From an uncultured Bacteroidales bacterium (GTDB lineage Bacteria; Bacteroidota; Bacteroidia; Bacteroidales; Muribaculaceae), in assembly GCA_902776835.1 (NCBI GenBank), contig CACYRK010000006.1, forward strand, positions 92,783-156,782: a stretch of 64,000 nt of DNA, in the 5' to 3' direction. Each line of letters opens with the position of its first letter. Within the stretch, counting starts at the first letter, position 1. Made by a program: the position numbers and the translations under genes. The notes beneath the pieces are model-generated. The model was not told the DNA's origin. It did no database searches and was given only the letters and a program-made list of their open reading frames with translations. Below, one piece after another: positions 51,892 through 61,154 of this stretch.

Positions 51892-53313
51892 ATGTTGTTC
51901 AATTCGTTTGAGTTTCTGATATTCTTGCCTGTGGTGTTTACGGTTTATTGGGCGTTGGTTAAATCACAGCATGCTCGAAACACATTCATCGTGCTTGCAA
52001 GTTATGTATTCTACGGCTGGTGGGAATGGCGCTTTCTCGCCTTAATAATATTCACCACTGCCTGTAGTTTTGCCAGTGGACTGCTAATGTCACATTACAC
52101 TCAACATCGCAAGGCTGTGGCTGGTGGAGTTGTAATAATTAATCTCATCATTTTATGCCTGTTTAAGTACTTTAATTTTTTCATGCAAGAATTCTCTGCA
52201 TTGATGGGTACTATTGGAATAAGCATCGACAGCGTTACTTTGAATGTGATCTTGCCAGTGGGCATAAGTTTCTACACCTTTCAGGCTCTAAGTTATACAA
52301 TAGATGTGTATCGTGGCCGCATCGCATCCACACATGACGTGACGGCATTTTTTGCTTATATAAGTTTCTTCCCACAGTTGGTTGCAGGCCCTATTGAGCG
52401 TGCAAGCGACCTGTTACCACAATTCATGCACGAACAGCACTTCAACGCCGCTACCACGACCGATGGACTGCGACAAATGCTTTGGGGGTTCTTCAAGAAA
52501 ATGGTAGTTGCCGACAACTGCGCCATAGCCGTAAATCATATTTGGGCCAATTATGACCATGTGGGCAGCAGCACGCTACTTGTCGGTGCCGTACTATTTT
52601 CATTTCAGATTTATGGTGATTTCTCAGGCTACAGCGATATAGCCATCGGTTGTGCCAAACTACTTGGCATCAGACTAAGTCAAAACTTCAAATATCCTTA
52701 TTTTTCTAAAAACATTCAAGACTTCTGGCGTAGATGGCACATATCTCTCATGCGCTGGTTCACCGATTACATCTATATTCCTTTGGGGGGCAGTCGAGGT
52801 TCGCGGCTTCACCACTTGAGGAACATTTTTATTGTGTTTGCCATTAGCGGACTGTGGCATGGCGCAAACTGGACTTTCATTGCATGGGGAATATATCATG
52901 CAGCGTTACTGTGCCTATTTTTGTTTAGTGTTGACAAATTTAAGCATTTTGAAAACCAATTCTTCAAGACTATATCAACTCTACTGACTTTCACGCTCGT
53001 CACTTTGGGATGGATTATCTTCAGAGCACCTACACTGCCCGATGCCACAGGATTTTTATTAAATCTTTGCTCGATGAAATACACACGGGCCATCGAACTC
53101 AGCAATATAAATATGCCAATAATAATTCTTGCCATAACCCTCATGCTCACAATGGAATGGCACGGGCGACACCGTGAACACGCCATGCAGTTTAACAGCC
53201 GTTCAATCCTTGCACGTCATTCTTCATTGCGATATTCAGTATATTTTGCAATAGCAATGAGTATCTGTACTTTATCCGGAACTCAATCACAGTTCATATA
53301 TTTCCAATTCTAA
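51892..53313 (+). CDS. MBOAT family O-acyltransferase (AlgI/PatA-like)
   Basis: A 473-residue polytopic inner-membrane acyltransferase that moves acyl groups across the membrane for O-acetylation of an extracytoplasmic glycan or peptidoglycan. It begins MLFNSFEFLIFLPVVFTVYWAL, the usual MBOAT start. PVGISFYTFQALSYTIDVYRG near residue 124, FFPQLVAGPIERASDLLPQF near 163 and YPYFSKNIQDFWRRWHISLMRWFTDYIYIPLGG near 270 are MBOAT blocks; ISGLWHGANWTFIAWGIYHA near 320 holds the catalytic His. The frame is open upstream inside the sigma-barrel gene, but ATG at 51892, 14 nt after that stop, gives the family N-terminus. The SGNH partner follows after 2 nt. Confidence 0.95.
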   Translation: MLFNSFEFLIFLPVVFTVYWALVKSQHARNTFIVLASYVFYGWWEWRFLALIIFTTACSFASGLLMSHYTQHRKAVAGGVVIINLIILCLFKYFNFFMQEFSALMGTIGISIDSVTLNVILPVGISFYTFQALSYTIDVYRGRIASTHDVTAFFAYISFFPQLVAGPIERASDLLPQFMHEQHFNAATTTDGLRQMLWGFFKKMVVADNCAIAVNHIWANYDHVGSSTLLVGAVLFSFQIYGDFSGYSDIAIGCAKLLGIRLSQNFKYPYFSKNIQDFWRRWHISLMRWFTDYIYIPLGGSRGSRLHHLRNIFIVFAISGLWHGANWTFIAWGIYHAALLCLFLFSVDKFKHFENQFFKTISTLLTFTLVTLGWIIFRAPTLPDATGFLLNLCSMKYTRAIELSNINMPIIILAITLMLTMEWHGRHREHAMQFNSRSILARHSSLRYSVYFAIAMSICTLSGTQSQFIYFQF

Positions 53314-53315
53314 TC

Positions 53316-54275
53316 ATGAAACACTACATACTGAAGTTGCTGCGTTGCATCACGCTATTCATAATATTGATCGTTTCATTAGTATGGCTCATTCCCATCG
53401 ACAAAAACAATTACCTAATGGCCTACAAATCGAAAACGGCAAGACTTATCACATGTCCTACTCCACGCATTGTTTTCATTGGAGGAAGCAATCTGGCATT
53501 CGGACTGGACTCGCACATGATCGAGGATTCATTGCACTGCCATGTGGTGAATATGGGACTTCATGGCGGTATCGGCATTCGCTACCCGGTGGAAGACTGC
53601 CTGAAACACATCCGCCCAGGCGACATAGTGGTTTTTCAATTTGAATACGGCAATTTTTTTTCGGGAGGCAATGGCGAACCTGAAACTATGCCACAACTAA
53701 TGATGGTCACCGGATGGAGGAACCTCGGTTCACTAAATACACAGCAACTCATCAATGTATTAATAGGACTTCCACGCTTGGCTGCAAGTAATGCCATGCG
53801 ACTCATCAAAGTGTGCGATACTGGGAGTTTTGACACGCCTGACAAGCATACTGTTTTTAAATATGTGGCAAGCGGATTTAACGACCTTGGCGACGAAGTG
53901 AGCCACTGGCATCTGCCTCCACAGTCTTTTGAAAAATCAAATGCAATGGAGACAAATGCTGTTAATCAAGATTTTATGAAATGGCTTGACCTTGCCATAA
54001 AACAATATGAAGACATGGGGGCTACGGTCATTCTTTTGCCACCTGTATGCCCCAAGAGCCATTTTGACTGTTGCTATCATGACAACATTGAGCAAGCCCT
54101 CGACAGTATAAAGCGTCCTTATGTCGTCACTCCCCAATCGATGACGATAGATGACTGCTACAACTACAATGGTGGGTATCACATCAATCGCGATGGCGTT
54201 ACTATAAACACCACTCGCATAATCCATCTGCTAAAAAGAAACAGCATTATTGCAAATATGCAAAATTGGCCGTAA
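53316..54275 (+). CDS. SGNH-hydrolase-like partner of the MBOAT acyltransferase
   Basis: A 319-residue protein anchored by an N-terminal helix (CITLFIILIVSLVWLIPI), with the rest in the periplasm. RIVFIGGSNLAFGLDSHMIEDSL near residue 50 is an SGNH block I (GxSN; Ser as nucleophile), VVNMGLHGGIGIRYPVEDCL resembles block II, and GGYHINRDGVTINTTRIIHLL near 288 carries the C-terminal His. Such proteins are encoded after MBOAT enzymes and act as the second acyltransferase, comparable in role to AlgJ/AlgX, PatB or DltD. Gap to MBOAT is 2 nt, so coupling is strong. The acceptor glycan is unknown. Confidence 0.78.
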   Translation: MKHYILKLLRCITLFIILIVSLVWLIPIDKNNYLMAYKSKTARLITCPTPRIVFIGGSNLAFGLDSHMIEDSLHCHVVNMGLHGGIGIRYPVEDCLKHIRPGDIVVFQFEYGNFFSGGNGEPETMPQLMMVTGWRNLGSLNTQQLINVLIGLPRLAASNAMRLIKVCDTGSFDTPDKHTVFKYVASGFNDLGDEVSHWHLPPQSFEKSNAMETNAVNQDFMKWLDLAIKQYEDMGATVILLPPVCPKSHFDCCYHDNIEQALDSIKRPYVVTPQSMTIDDCYNYNGGYHINRDGVTINTTRIIHLLKRNSIIANMQNWP

Positions 54276-54331
54276 GGGTTATCAGAATTGCAAAAAAATA
54301 TAAATGGATGCTCGATTTCGAAATATTTTAC

Positions 54332-54339
54332 TACCTTTG
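54332..54339 (+). promoter_or_regulatory. -7 box (TACCTTTG) of the first small barrel gene
   Basis: TACCTTTG lies 30 nt before the ATG at 54370, giving the two barrel genes their own promoter separate from the sigma-MBOAT operon. Confidence 0.6.
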
Positions 54340-54369
54340 CGCTATAAACACATCAAAATTTTGCATGTT

Positions 54370-54984
54370 ATGAGACACATAAAACTTATCGCACTCGTCG
54401 TTATGGCCTGCCTCACCATTGGCAACGCCCAGGGCCAGTTGCGTTTTGGCTTGCGTGGCGGCATGGTTATCAACGAGTTAAAGTTCAACAAGAAGGTTTT
54501 CGAGAGCGAGAACAAAGTTGGCTGGACTGCTGGCTTGCAACTTGAGTTGGACATGCCGTTGGGCTTCGGCATCGACGCCTCGGCGATGTACTCACACCGC
54601 AACGACGCCTTCGGCAACGACGACCATGTGTATCACCGCGACTACATCGAGGTGCCCGTGCACCTGAAGTACAAGTTTGGGCTCATCGGCGTGGACCGCG
54701 TCCTGGTGCCTTACGTGTACACGGGGCCGAACTTCGCTTTCCTGGTCGACGAGTCGGACTACTACAAGAACGACTTGAGCAAGACGTGGAAAAACCGCTC
54801 GATGGTTACCTCGTGGGACGTAGGCGTAGGCCTGGAGATTGTGCGCCACTTGCAAATCAACGCCACCTACGGCATCGGCATGAACAACGCCTTCAAGACT
54901 GTGGGCATCGAAAAGCAGGAGAACGGCGAAACCATCAAGGGCAAGGACAAACTGTGGACCGTAACAGCCACCTACCTGTTCTGA
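54370..54984 (+). CDS. Small outer-membrane beta-barrel protein (porin-like family)
   Basis: A 204-residue outer-membrane protein. MRHIKLIALVVMACLTIGNAQG is a signal peptide; LRFGLRGGMVINELKFN opens the barrel and ITATYLF-type alternation continues to the terminal Phe (TVTATYLF). FGIDASAMYSHRND, DYIEVPVHLKYKFGLIG, VPYVYTGPNFAFLVD and SWDVGVGLEIVRHLQINATYGIG are strands of the eight-stranded outer-membrane beta-barrel family common in Bacteroidales (PorT-like class). Function is unknown. The next gene encodes a similar barrel, so the two look like an old duplication. Confidence 0.88.
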   Translation: MRHIKLIALVVMACLTIGNAQGQLRFGLRGGMVINELKFNKKVFESENKVGWTAGLQLELDMPLGFGIDASAMYSHRNDAFGNDDHVYHRDYIEVPVHLKYKFGLIGVDRVLVPYVYTGPNFAFLVDESDYYKNDLSKTWKNRSMVTSWDVGVGLEIVRHLQINATYGIGMNNAFKTVGIEKQENGETIKGKDKLWTVTATYLF

Positions 54985-55093
54985 CGCCAACGCGATGTGA
55001 TGCGCACCATGCTGTGACGATGGTTTCGGGGGTGAACCCCAGCAGCCATCGACTTAAGGGTTGCGCCTGAACACGACAAACGATTATAACATT

Positions 55094-55735
55094 ATGAAAC
55101 AACACATTAGGATAGTGGCTGTGGTTGTCGTGAGCGCTATGTCGCTCGTGGCAAGCATCGCCATGCGCGCCCAGAGCGAAGCCCGCTGGGGCTTCACCGC
55201 CGGCGCAAACTATAATGAGATTCATTTCAAGCAGAGCGATATCTTGAACACCGACCCGGCCTTCTCGCCCATGGCGGGTGTGACTGGCGAACTCAACATC
55301 CCTGGCATCGGCTTCAGCGTCGACGCCTCGCTGCTCTACTCGATGCGCTCCGGCAAAATCAACTACGGCGAGCGCAAGGTGTGGTCCAGCCTGGGCCTGG
55401 CCAACGAGACGTGCCAGATGCACTACGTCGACCTGCCCGTGCACCTGAAGTTCAAATACCAAAAACTCAACGGGTTTGAGAACAAGTTAATGCCCATGAT
55501 ATTTGTTGGCCCGACGTTCTCGTTTATGGCCGGCAGCAATCTGAAGGACGTCAACAGTTACTCGCCGGTGAGCGTGTATCTGCACTTCGGCGTGGGAGCC
55601 GAGATCGTGCGCCGCGTGCAGGTGACCGCCGGCTTTGGCTTCAGCATCGGCGAGACGTTCCACACCAAACTGCTTGATGAGAACGTGGCGAAAAACCGCA
55701 CGTGGAACGCCACAGTGACTTATTACCTGAAGTAA
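55094..55735 (+). CDS. Small outer-membrane beta-barrel protein, paralogue of the preceding gene
   Basis: A 213-residue barrel protein with signal peptide MKQHIRIVAVVVVSAMSLVASIAMRAQ. Strands match the upstream gene in order: RWGFTAGANYNEIHFKQ, GFSVDASLLYSMRSGK, MHYVDLPVHLKFKYQKLNG, MPMIFVGPTFSFMAGS, HFGVGAEIVRRVQVTAGFGFS, and it ends TVTYYLK. Shared positions include YVDLPVHLKFKY versus YIEVPVHLKYKF and GAEIVRRVQV versus GLEIVRHLQI. The gap to the first gene is 109 nt and no clear promoter is seen in it, so co-transcription is likely. Ligand or role unknown. Confidence 0.87.
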   Translation: MKQHIRIVAVVVVSAMSLVASIAMRAQSEARWGFTAGANYNEIHFKQSDILNTDPAFSPMAGVTGELNIPGIGFSVDASLLYSMRSGKINYGERKVWSSLGLANETCQMHYVDLPVHLKFKYQKLNGFENKLMPMIFVGPTFSFMAGSNLKDVNSYSPVSVYLHFGVGAEIVRRVQVTAGFGFSIGETFHTKLLDENVAKNRTWNATVTYYLK

Positions 55736-55755
55736 GGCATGCCCTGTAGATACAG

Positions 55756-55795
55756 CAATGCCGCTGGCGCCATTGTGCCAGCGGCATTGTTTTGT
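55756..55795 (+). terminator. Terminator after the barrel pair
   Basis: A 13-bp perfect stem CAATGCCGCTGGC (55756-55768) / GCCAGCGGCATTG (55777-55789), followed by TTTTGTTTTT. Confidence 0.85.
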
Positions 55796-55829
55796 TTTTC
55801 CCGATGTTAGGTGGGTGTTATGCGTGATT

Positions 55830-56378
55830 TCACATGAGCATACCGGCTGCCACCTGATGGGCTGCGTCGTCGCCACAAGCGGCGGCCACGATGGCCAGCG
55901 CGAAGTGTGGTGCGAGAGCCGGACCCTGACCGGTGATGACGTTGCCGCACGTCACAGCGGGGCGGTCGACCCAGGTCACGCCGCATCCGTCGGCCTGCAT
56001 TCCGGGATAGCACGTTGCCTCACGGCCATTGAGAATGCCCAGCGGAGCCAGCACGATGGCCGGCGAGGCGCAGATGGCCGCCACACCGCCGCCGCGCTCG
56101 TTTTGCGCCTTCAAGGCGTCGCACAGTTGCTCACAGTTACGCAGGTTGGTGGCTCCAGGCATGCCGCCGGGCAGCACCAACCATGCGGCATCGTCAAGTT
56201 CCACTTCTTCGATAACGGTGTCGGTCGACACGATAACGCCATGGGCACCAGTGGCAAAGCCATGCTCGTAAATCGACACAGTGACCACCGGCATGCCGGC
56301 GCGGCGCATCACATCCACTGCGGTGAGGGCCTCAATCTCCTCAAAGCCGTCAGCAAAAAATACATAAGTCTTTTTCAT
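55830..56378 (-). CDS. DJ-1/PfpI family protein
   Basis: A 182-residue DJ-1-like protein. It starts KKTYVFFADGFEEIEALTAVDVMRRAGMPVVTVS, with the acidic residue of the family's active site in GFEEIE, and has GVAAICASPAIVLAPLGILNGREATCYPG with the nucleophile-elbow Cys (AICASP near residue 103). YajL/DJ-1 relatives act in oxidative or aldehyde stress protection; the activity here is unproven. It is last in the tamL-gph-transporter run, 39 nt after the transporter. Confidence 0.92.
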   Translation of the reverse strand: MKKTYVFFADGFEEIEALTAVDVMRRAGMPVVTVSIYEHGFATGAHGVIVSTDTVIEEVELDDAAWLVLPGGMPGATNLRNCEQLCDALKAQNERGGGVAAICASPAIVLAPLGILNGREATCYPGMQADGCGVTWVDRPAVTCGNVITGQGPALAPHFALAIVAAACGDDAAHQVAAGMLM

Positions 56379-56417
56379 ATCGTAAATCGTTTAAATAAAT
56401 ATCATAAAAAAACGCTG

Positions 56418-58094
56418 CTATGCGAGGGCGAGGATCAAGATTTGCGCGGTGATGACTCGCAGGAACATGGTGAGCGGATACACCGTACTGTAAGCCACCG
56501 CTGGGGCGTCGTTGCCCGCCGTCTTGTTGGCGTAGGCCAGCGCGGGCGGATCGGTCGTCGAGCCGGCCACGAGTCCCATAAGCGTGCAGTAGTTGAGTTT
56601 GAACTTGCCTCGCGCCAATGTTGTGACCACGATGAGCGGCAGCAGGGTGATGAGGAAGCCGTAGAGCACCCAGCGCGCACCTTGCGCGTTGAACACCGTC
56701 TCGGCAAAATTGCCTCCAGCGGCGATGCCCACACTTGCCAAGAACAGACAAATGCCCAACTCCCTAAGCAGCAAGTTGGCGCTGCTGCTGGTGTAGGTCA
56801 CCAACTTCATCTTGTAGCCGTAGCGGCCCAGCAAGATGGCCACGATGAGCGGGCCGCCGGCCAAACCGAGTTTCATGGGCACGCTCATGCCGGGAATCAT
56901 GATGGGAATTGAGCCTACGATGATTCCCATGAAGATGCCAATGAACATGGTGAACATGTTAGGCTCGTTGAGGCGGCGCATCGAGTTGCCCAATTTGTCG
57001 GCCAGGCGGTTGATATCGTTGATGTTTCCCACTACGGTAATGCGGTCGCCCACCTGCAGGGCCAGGTTGGGGTTGGCCAGCAGATCCACGCCGGCGCGAT
57101 TCACGCGCGTGACGTTGAGTTTGTAGCCCATACGCAGGCGCATCGAGCCAAGTTTGCGGCCATTGAACTCGCTCTTGGTGACCACGATGCGACGCGACAC
57201 CACGGGGTCGGGGTCGGCCTTCCAGTCCATTTCCTCGTGCGGCCCGATGATTGAGTCGAAGATTTCCTGGTCTTGCTGACTCATGACAATCAGGAGCAGG
57301 TCGCCCTCCTCGATTACGGTGTCGCTGTTTGGGATGTGCACGTGGCCGTCGTCTTTGCGGATGCGCGAAATCACGAAGTTATGGTCGATAATGGTGTGCA
57401 GGCGGCGAATGTCTTTGCCGAAAATCAGTTTGTTGGTCACCTTGTAGGTCACCAGGTGCGGCGCGAGCAGCGACTGCGCGTTGTCGTCGTCGATGGCCTT
57501 GGCGTCGGCCTCGGGGTTGATGCGGAAGAAGGCCTTGACCAAAATCATTGCCAGGATGATGCCCACCACGCCCAGCGGATAGGCCGCGGCATAACCCATC
57601 GACATCGACTCGTTGAGCGCCACGGCAGCATCGCCCTGCGTCTCGATGAGCGTCTGCTGAGCGGCACCCAGGCCCGGCGTGTTAGTCACGGCGCCCGACA
57701 GGATGCCCACCATGTCGGTTATCGTCACGCCGCCAATGGCGTAATAGATGGTGAGCGCCACCACGATGTTCAGCGCCACGGTGAGCACGGCCAGGCAGTT
57801 GAGCACCAAGCCGCCCTCCTTGAACGACGAGAAGAAGCCCGGGCCGACCTGCAGACCGATGGAGAAGATGAACAGAATGAGGCCAAACTCCTGGATAAAC
57901 TTCAGGATGCCGGCGTCCACGCCAAGGCCCAAATGGCCGGCGAGGATGCCCACAAACAGCACAAAAGTGGCTCCGAGCGAGATGCCCTTGACCTTGGTCT
58001 TGCCCAAAATCACACCCAGGGCAATCACCACCGAGTAGATGAAGATGGCGTGGGCCACGCCAGTGCCAAAGATTAATTCGTTAATCCAACTCAT
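56418..58094 (-). CDS. YidE/AspT-type putative transporter with RCK_C domains
   Basis: A 558-residue inner-membrane protein of the aspartate:alanine exchanger family. Two membrane halves of about five helices each (20-170 and 385-558, YidE/YbjL duplication domains) flank two cytoplasmic RCK_C domains at about 200-370 (HNFVISRIRKDDGHVHIPN, GDLLLIVMSQQDQEIF, LNVTRVNRAGVDLLANPNLALQVGDRITVVG). TNTPGLGAAQQTL and GSTTDPPALAYANK are the conserved re-entrant-type motifs of the two halves. The substrate is unknown. It starts 6 nt after gph. Confidence 0.9.
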   Translation of the reverse strand: MSWINELIFGTGVAHAIFIYSVVIALGVILGKTKVKGISLGATFVLFVGILAGHLGLGVDAGILKFIQEFGLILFIFSIGLQVGPGFFSSFKEGGLVLNCLAVLTVALNIVVALTIYYAIGGVTITDMVGILSGAVTNTPGLGAAQQTLIETQGDAAVALNESMSMGYAAAYPLGVVGIILAMILVKAFFRINPEADAKAIDDDNAQSLLAPHLVTYKVTNKLIFGKDIRRLHTIIDHNFVISRIRKDDGHVHIPNSDTVIEEGDLLLIVMSQQDQEIFDSIIGPHEEMDWKADPDPVVSRRIVVTKSEFNGRKLGSMRLRMGYKLNVTRVNRAGVDLLANPNLALQVGDRITVVGNINDINRLADKLGNSMRRLNEPNMFTMFIGIFMGIIVGSIPIMIPGMSVPMKLGLAGGPLIVAILLGRYGYKMKLVTYTSSSANLLLRELGICLFLASVGIAAGGNFAETVFNAQGARWVLYGFLITLLPLIVVTTLARGKFKLNYCTLMGLVAGSTTDPPALAYANKTAGNDAPAVAYSTVYPLTMFLRVITAQILILALA

Positions 58095-58100
58095 AATGGT

Positions 58101-58766
58101 TTACGGTTTAATAAGTGGTAAGATGTCGAGCGGCCGGTGCACGATGCGTCCGGCGTGGTATTCGACGAGTTCTTTCTCAGAGCGGAAGCCCCAGGTGACG
58201 CCCACCGAGTCGACGCATGCGCGGCGCGCCGTCTCCATGTCGACGCCCGAGTCGCCCACGTAGAGCACCTGCGCCTTGGGCACGCGCGCCTTGGCCAGGA
58301 TGGCAAACACCACCGAGGGGTCGGGCTTGACGTTCACGCCCTCTTTCTGGCCCTCGACGGCGACAAAGTCGAAGTCGCCAAAGTAGTGGCCAATGATGTG
58401 CTCCACGGCACGGTGATACTTGTTTGACGCCACGGCCATCATCACGCCGGCGTCGCGCAGGTCCATCATCAGTTCGGGCATGCCGTCGTAAGGCTTGGTG
58501 TAGTCGCAGCAATGCTCGTCGTAGTATTCCTTGAAGTCCTTGAGCAGCAAGTCGATGGTGTCGGCCGTGCGGTGTTCCTCGGGCAGCACGCGGGTGATGA
58601 GACGACGCACGCCGTTGCCCACAAAGAATGGGTAGGAGGCCACCGAGTGCGTGGCAAAGCCGTTCTTTTCGAGGGCGTAATTGACGGCGTGACCCAGGTC
58701 CTCGATGGTGTTGAGCAACGTGCCGTCGAGGTCAAAAATCACAAGGTTTTTCTTTTCTCCGTTCAT
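58101..58766 (-). CDS. gph: HAD phosphatase, phosphoglycolate phosphatase-like
   Basis: A 221-residue HAD hydrolase. Motif I VIFDLDGTLLNTIEDL near residue 10, motif II MMAVASNKYHRAVEH near 110, motif III Lys within VNVKPDPSVVFAIL, motif IV LYVGDSGVDMETARRA near 166. The Gph-type cap (GHAVNYALEKNGFATHSV) suggests 2-phosphoglycolate or another small sugar phosphate. ATG at 58764-58766 is chosen; TTG three codons upstream is possible. It lies 12 nt after tamL and 6 nt before the transporter, so it sits in one operon. Confidence 0.87.
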   Translation of the reverse strand: MNGEKKNLVIFDLDGTLLNTIEDLGHAVNYALEKNGFATHSVASYPFFVGNGVRRLITRVLPEEHRTADTIDLLLKDFKEYYDEHCCDYTKPYDGMPELMMDLRDAGVMMAVASNKYHRAVEHIIGHYFGDFDFVAVEGQKEGVNVKPDPSVVFAILAKARVPKAQVLYVGDSGVDMETARRACVDSVGVTWGFRSEKELVEYHAGRIVHRPLDILPLIKP

Positions 58767-58778
58767 AATCAGCAATTA

Positions 58779-61115
58779 TTAGAATGGATAACCTACCGAG
58801 AAGTGGAACTCGCTGTCGCGCTTAAAGTGCGGGTGTGTGAGTGGCCACCGCTCCTGTCCCTCGGCGGGATTGCGGGCTTTCATGCCCATGTCGAAGCGCA
58901 GCAGGAAGTAGGTAAAGTCGAAGCGCAGGCCCACACCGTAGGCCACGGCAATCTGGTCGAGGAAACTGTCGAATTTAAACACGCCACCCGGCTGGTCCTC
59001 GTAGTCGCGGATGGTCCATATGTTTCCGGCGTCGATAAATGCGCCCAACTCGATTATCCAGAACAGTTTGGCGCGGTACTCCACGCTGGCGTTGAACTGA
59101 ATGTCGCCACACTGGTAGATGAAGCGGTTTTGTGCGCGCTCGGCGTTCATCTTTCCGGGGCCGAGTGTTCGCACGCCCCACCCTCTCACGCCATTGGCGC
59201 CACCGGCGTAGAAGCGTTTCTCAAATGGCAGCACGGTAGAGTTGCCATAAGGCACGGCGACACCCACCGCGGCATGCACCGCCAGCGAGGTGCGCGTGTC
59301 GAAGTAGTGCGTGAGGGCATAGTCGCCCTCCATCTTCACATATTGCGCATAGCGGATGCCGAACACCTTGTACGAGTCGTCCTCCTCGTGGCGCTGCCCT
59401 ATGGCATGCGAGAAGCCGTACAGCAGGTTGCCGGCCGTCTCGGCGGCGGCGCGCCACGTGTAGACGTTGCGCTGGAAGCGGTTCTCAAGCAGCGAGCCCT
59501 GCTTGCGGTTGGTGCGGTAGAAACTGTAGCCCATGCGCATAATGAAGTGGTCCTCGTAACTGTAGCGAAGCAGCGGGTTGGCGATGCTGTCGAGGAAGTT
59601 GGTGCGGCTCTTGGGCAGCGACACAAAGTTGACGTCGAGCAGGTTGAACGTGTGGCGCATGGTGTTGTCGCGCTCACTCCAGATGTAGCGCCAGGCGGCA
59701 CCCGATATGATGCGCGTGTACTCCGGGCGCTCCTGATAGTCGAAACTGGTGCTCAGTTCGGTGCTGGCCTGAATCGACTTCTTGAACTCGCTCGACAGGA
59801 AGGGGAACTTAAACTTGGGGAAGGTGACGCCCACCTCGGCGGCATACTCCGAGTAGTTGTTGTTGATCAGGCCGCTCACATCGCCCGAGAGGCTCTCGTA
59901 ATTCATGCGCAACTTGGCATTCAACTGCTCTGCGCCCTTGAAGATGTTGCGGTGCTGGTAGTCGAGCCCCACGCCGAATCCCAGGTCGCCCTCGCTGTTG
60001 GTGCCCTCGAGCGACACGCTCACCGCCTGCGTGCGGTCGCGCTGCAGCAGCACGTAGGCATCGAGCCACACCTTGCCGTCGACCTCGCCCACCGGGCGGA
60101 TGTCGATGTTGATAAACTTCAATATTCCCAATCGCGACAGCGAGCGGTAGGTGCGGTTGATGTCCGAGGCGTTGTATTTCTCGCCGGGAGTGATGTAGTT
60201 GCACTCGTCGAGCACACGCGACCGCAGATATTTGTCGTCGGGGTCGAAGAAGATGGTGAGGTCTTTATAGTATATCGTGTCGCGCCCGCTGTAGGCATCG
60301 TGCATCGCCACGGGGTCGTAATTGGTGACGTAGGTGACGTTGCGCACGTAGAACGGGCGGTGGCTCGTGTAGTACGGCATGCGGTCGCTGCGGTAAGGCA
60401 GCATGGTGTTGAGGGTGATGTCGACGTCGTGGCTGAGCGCGGCGGTGTCGGCAGTGAACGAGATATACTCCTTATTGAATGCGTAGTAGCCGTTGTTGCG
60501 CAGCATCTCGGTGATTGACTGCCGCCAGGCGTCGAGTTGGTTGTAGTCGAGCAGCGAGCCGCTGTGCACCGGAGCCTGCAGCGTGTCGGCCAGGATGAGG
60601 CGGCGCAGTGTGTCGTTGTCGATGTTGTAACTGATGTTGCGAATGCGGTAAGGCTCGCCGAGCGTGATGTCGTAGTCGACGCGCGCCTTGCGGCGTGCCG
60701 AGTCGGTGCGCACGCGGTAGTTCACCTGGTTGTTGAAGTAGCCCTTGTTGTAGAGGGCCATGTGCAGTTGGCGCGTGCTGGCCTGCGTGAGCGCGCTGTC
60801 GTAAATCACAGGCGGCGTGCCCACGCGCTGAATCCAGCGGTTGAACCACCGTGTGGAGTCGTGGCCGCTGAGGTTGTATAGCGCCAGTTGCAGTTTCAGG
60901 CCGCCCAGCACCTTGTGGTTCTCGACCTGCCGCAGATAGTTGGCAAGTTCGGCCGTCGAGATGCCGGCGTGCTTGTCGTCGACGTGTATGCGCACATTGT
61001 CGAGCATCAGTTGTCCGCGCGGCACATGGCGTGTCGACGAGCAGGCTGCCGCCAGCATAAGCAATGCCAGCGCCAGCACCATGAGTAAGCCGTGTTTCAA
61101 CCGACGATAGTGCAT
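58779..61115 (-). CDS. BamA/TamA family outer-membrane lipoprotein (TamL-like)
   Basis: A 778-residue Omp85 protein. LLMVLALALLMLAAACSSTRHVPRGQLMLDNV has a lipobox with Cys near residue 25, as in the lipidated TamA variant TamL of Bacteroidota. POTRA-like repeats fill about 35-400 (LYNKGYFNNQVNYRVRTDSARRKARVDYDITLGEPYRIRNISY; TYRSLSRLGILKFINIDIRPV). The 16-stranded barrel follows, with the conserved GGANGVRGWGVRTLGPG loop near 680 (the VRGF-like motif) and a final FHFSVGYPF strand. It probably works with a TamB protein in outer-membrane assembly; tamB is not adjacent. Promoter is in repeat copy E. Confidence 0.92.
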   Translation of the reverse strand: MHYRRLKHGLLMVLALALLMLAAACSSTRHVPRGQLMLDNVRIHVDDKHAGISTAELANYLRQVENHKVLGGLKLQLALYNLSGHDSTRWFNRWIQRVGTPPVIYDSALTQASTRQLHMALYNKGYFNNQVNYRVRTDSARRKARVDYDITLGEPYRIRNISYNIDNDTLRRLILADTLQAPVHSGSLLDYNQLDAWRQSITEMLRNNGYYAFNKEYISFTADTAALSHDVDITLNTMLPYRSDRMPYYTSHRPFYVRNVTYVTNYDPVAMHDAYSGRDTIYYKDLTIFFDPDDKYLRSRVLDECNYITPGEKYNASDINRTYRSLSRLGILKFINIDIRPVGEVDGKVWLDAYVLLQRDRTQAVSVSLEGTNSEGDLGFGVGLDYQHRNIFKGAEQLNAKLRMNYESLSGDVSGLINNNYSEYAAEVGVTFPKFKFPFLSSEFKKSIQASTELSTSFDYQERPEYTRIISGAAWRYIWSERDNTMRHTFNLLDVNFVSLPKSRTNFLDSIANPLLRYSYEDHFIMRMGYSFYRTNRKQGSLLENRFQRNVYTWRAAAETAGNLLYGFSHAIGQRHEEDDSYKVFGIRYAQYVKMEGDYALTHYFDTRTSLAVHAAVGVAVPYGNSTVLPFEKRFYAGGANGVRGWGVRTLGPGKMNAERAQNRFIYQCGDIQFNASVEYRAKLFWIIELGAFIDAGNIWTIRDYEDQPGGVFKFDSFLDQIAVAYGVGLRFDFTYFLLRFDMGMKARNPAEGQERWPLTHPHFKRDSEFHFSVGYPF

Positions 61116-61154
61116 AAAAATCGCTTCGCGCAGCCACTTTTGTGCTACGCGATT

